From Carboxylicivirga taeanensis (GTDB lineage: Bacteria > Bacteroidota > Bacteroidia > Bacteroidales > Marinilabiliaceae), in the NCBI RefSeq assembly GCF_051851475.1, contig NZ_JBPUSJ010000004.1, forward strand, positions 1 through 64,000: DNA of 64,000 nt, given 5' to 3'. Positions within the stretch are counted from its first letter, which is position 1. Each line of letters begins with the position of its first letter. The notes below the pieces were generated by a model. The model did not search any database. It was not told the DNA's origin and saw only the letters and a program-made list of their open reading frames with translations. Shown one piece after another: positions 61,641 through 64,000 of this stretch. The translations under genes and the position numbers were made by a program.

Positions 61641-64000
61641 ATGAGACGTTCTGTATTATGTAATTTAATTTTCGGACTGCTGGTGGGGTTGTTCACCAGT
61701 TGTGCCACCTCTGAAAATGGAGGATACCTAACCGAATTAAATGATGACTGGTTCATCCAGTCGGCCGATAAAGTTGGGGCTAAAGGTGCCGAAATTAGTC
61801 AGCCTGTTTTTGTGCCCGATCAGTGGGTGAAAGGAACTATTCCTGCGACAGTCATGACCATCCTTCGTGAGAATGGCGAGTACCCCGATTTATTTATGGG
61901 AAATAATATTGAAAAAGTAGATGACTCCAGGTTTAAGCAGCCTTGGTGGTATCGAAAAGCCTTTGAAATTTCCAATTTTGATCAAAATACGGTTTATCAA
62001 TTACGTTTTGAAGGATTAAATTATAAAGCCAATATCTGGGTCAATGGCCATCAGGTTGGAGAAGCTGCTGTAATCGAAGGACCATTTAGCAGGTGGACTT
62101 TCGATGTGAGTGAGTATCTGGTTAATGGAAAAAATGCGCTCGCTGTTGAAATTATTCCTCCCGTTAAAGGGGATTTAACCATTGGGTTTGTGGATTGGAA
62201 TCCCGCTGCACCCGATCAGAATATGGGACTGTGGAGAGGCGTTGAGTTAATACAAAGCAAAGCCGTCTCAATTGAATCACCATTTGTACAAACAAAGTTA
62301 AATCGGGATAACTGGACAGATGCTGAACTCACCATTACTACAATGGTAACCAACCATTCTGAAAAGCGTGAAAATGCTTTGTTGGAGATTGCTATTGAAG
62401 GGATAGGAACTGTTACTAAAAAGGTTGAGCTAGAACCAGGTGAAGCCCGTGATGTATCCCTTACGTCAGCAGACTATCCTCTGTTAAGCGTTAAGGATGC
62501 TAAATTGTGGTGGCCAAATAATTTAGGAGAGCCACACATGTATAATATGACCGTTAAGGCGAAAGTAAACGGAAAAGTTTCGCAGCAGTTAGCTACGCGT
62601 TTTGGTATTCGCGAAATTGAAGAATACTGGAATAAGGAAGGTCATAGAGGTTGGAAGGTCAATGGACAGCCTTTAACCATTAAGGGCGCCGGATGGGTGG
62701 ACGATATGTTTTTGGCCGATAGCAAAGAAAAAGTAATTGCACAGGTAGAGTATGTGAAACATATGAACCTCAATTGTATTCGTTTAGAAGGTTTTTGGGG
62801 ACGCGATAAAACAATTTATGATGCGGCCGACGAAAATGGATTGTTAATAATGATAGGTTGGAGCTGCCATTGGGAGTGGGAACCTTATTGTGGCCGGCCA
62901 GAAACTGATTTCATGGCTATCACCGGCAAGGAAGAAATTGAGCGACATGCATTGTCTTATCGTGACCAGGTGCTGTATTTGCGAAATCATCCAAGTGTGT
63001 TTTTATGGGTGTTTGGAAGTGATAAGTTACCTGTTCCTGAGCTTGAAGCTAAGCTGAATACGTACATCTCCAATGTTGATAGCTCACGTCCAATTCTGGC
63101 AGCGTGTAAGTATCAGGATTTTGGAACAGATCATTATAATCACAGTGAGGTAAGTGGGGCAACCGGGGTCAAAATGTTGGGTCCTTATTCTTATGTTCCG
63201 CCTGTTTATTGGTACATTGACACCATTGCTGGTGGTGCCTACGGCTTCAACACCGAGACTGGCCCTGGCCCACAAGTGCCGCCAGTGGAGAGTATTAAGA
63301 GAATGATTCCGGAGGATAAACTGTGGCCAATTAATGAAACCTGGAATTTTCATTGTGGACGCCATCAGTTTGGCTCATTGGATCGCTACCTCAATTCCTT
63401 TAACAAGCGGTATGGCGAAGCAGGCAGTTTGGAAGAGTTTGCCTTCAAATCGCAAATATCAAACTACGAAGCCATACGGCCCATGTTCGAAGCTTTTCAA
63501 TCCAATAAATTTGAAGCAACTGGGGTGGTTCAATGGATGTTGAACTCCGCCTGGCCAGAAATGTTTTGGCAATTATACGACTATTACCTGGTACCTAATG
63601 GCGCTTTTTATGGCACAAAAAAGGCCTGTCAGCCTTTAAATGCAGTCTACAATTATAAAGACAAAAATATTTATTGGGTAAACGATTTTAATACGGCCCG
63701 AAACAGTCAGTCTATTAATATTGAAGTATTTGATATTCATTCAAAGCTTGTTTTTACAAAAGAAGTACAGTTGGATATGCAGGCACACAGTTCAGGTCTG
63801 GCTTTTGAGATGCCTCACTTAGAAGGGGTGACCGAAACGTATTTTATTAACCTGGAATTGCGAAATGAAAATAAGGAGCTGGTGACCGATAATTTCTACT
63901 GGTTATCTACTAAGGCCGATGAACTGTTATTTGAGGAAACCACCTGGGTTTACACGCCGCCAAAAGATTACGCTAACCTTAAAGGTTTAAATGGCATGCC
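61641..64000 (+). CDS. GH2 glycosidase, exo-beta-D-glucosaminidase (CsxA)-like, lipoprotein, 3'-truncated by the window
   Basis: The frame is open from the ATG at 61641 to the window end (786 codons seen). Lipobox FTSC gives Cys21. Sugar-binding domain 1 has RFEGLNYKANIWVNGHQVG and NMGLWRGVEL; an Ig-like domain follows; then the TIM barrel with IKGAGWVDDMF and NLNCIRLEGFWG. The acid/base region reads HPSVFLWVFGSDK (Asp461) where most GH2 enzymes have GNE, and the nucleophile is likely Glu539 in NTETGPG. Asp plus Glu in this form is the pattern of GH2 exo-beta-D-glucosaminidases such as CsxA. It would free GlcN from the non-reducing end of chitosan-like or other amino-sugar glycans. The substrate remains inference. 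Confidence 0.88.
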   Translation, partial: MRRSVLCNLIFGLLVGLFTSCATSENGGYLTELNDDWFIQSADKVGAKGAEISQPVFVPDQWVKGTIPATVMTILRENGEYPDLFMGNNIEKVDDSRFKQPWWYRKAFEISNFDQNTVYQLRFEGLNYKANIWVNGHQVGEAAVIEGPFSRWTFDVSEYLVNGKNALAVEIIPPVKGDLTIGFVDWNPAAPDQNMGLWRGVELIQSKAVSIESPFVQTKLNRDNWTDAELTITTMVTNHSEKRENALLEIAIEGIGTVTKKVELEPGEARDVSLTSADYPLLSVKDAKLWWPNNLGEPHMYNMTVKAKVNGKVSQQLATRFGIREIEEYWNKEGHRGWKVNGQPLTIKGAGWVDDMFLADSKEKVIAQVEYVKHMNLNCIRLEGFWGRDKTIYDAADENGLLIMIGWSCHWEWEPYCGRPETDFMAITGKEEIERHALSYRDQVLYLRNHPSVFLWVFGSDKLPVPELEAKLNTYISNVDSSRPILAACKYQDFGTDHYNHSEVSGATGVKMLGPYSYVPPVYWYIDTIAGGAYGFNTETGPGPQVPPVESIKRMIPEDKLWPINETWNFHCGRHQFGSLDRYLNSFNKRYGEAGSLEEFAFKSQISNYEAIRPMFEAFQSNKFEATGVVQWMLNSAWPEMFWQLYDYYLVPNGAFYGTKKACQPLNAVYNYKDKNIYWVNDFNTARNSQSINIEVFDIHSKLVFTKEVQLDMQAHSSGLAFEMPHLEGVTETYFINLELRNENKELVTDNFYWLSTKADELLFEETTWVYTPPKDYANLKGLNGM

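Overview
This 64 kb window comes from a Bacteroidota chromosome. The evidence is type IX secretion (T9SS) genes of the PorP/SprF and CHU_C kind, a SusC/SusD pair, a Bacteroidota-type DUF3822-rsmD pair, and promoters of the TAnnTTTG type with few purine-rich ribosome binding sites. A marine or gut-type member near the Marinilabiliales is my best guess, but that rank is inference. I saw no rRNA, tRNA, CRISPR array or intact insertion sequence.

Layout. 1-3795: the end of a secreted CHU_C adhesin, a PorP/SprF protein and an OmpA/PD40 protein, a classic T9SS trio. 3881-6636 (minus): a ChaN-like protein, a leucine-rich-repeat protein, a GreA-like protein and a HAD phosphatase. 6949-13329: single housekeeping or accessory genes, namely a B3/B4 protein, a WalJ-type metallo-hydrolase, a DUF819 membrane protein, a GH20 hexosaminidase lipoprotein and a chemoreceptor. 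13366-15393 (minus): rsmD, DUF3822 and a small membrane-anchored protein, with a RecD-like helicase divergent at 15483.

17552-42474 is the most unusual part: 25 kb on one strand made of secreted or surface proteins. It starts with a PKD lipoprotein, a predicted beta-barrel and a DUF5723 protein. Then comes a 1443-residue TANFOR/FN3/zinc-protease-like protein. Its last third switches abruptly to low GC and is followed, with a 20-bp overlap, by a small two-TM protein. A second copy of the low-GC tip lies downstream without an ATG start and has its own two-TM partner. Both pairs are followed by related hairpins. This is the layout of a polymorphic effector with an immunity gene and an orphan tip-immunity cassette. 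A 42-bp tandem repeat array, a DUF6261-like protein, two small lipoproteins, a 1565-residue protein of unknown family, an FN3 protein and a SprB-repeat T9SS cargo protein complete the locus. Recurrent intergenic hairpins and CTCAAC-rich tracts link its second half.

42551-50453 (minus): two small hypothetical genes, a phosphohexomutase, then rmlD, rmlC, rmlA, UDP-glucuronate decarboxylase and UDP-glucose dehydrogenase. This is a nucleotide-sugar set for surface polysaccharide, without rmlB. 50808-53946: ribosomal protein S1, a STAS protein and RNase Z. 54230-64000: a polysaccharide-utilisation locus with SusC, SusD, an arylsulfotransferase-like lipoprotein, a LacI regulator and a GH2 enzyme of the exo-glucosaminidase type (cut by the window end). 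Two near-identical 16-bp palindromes sit upstream of the SusC gene and of the GH2 gene and are the likely LacI operators.
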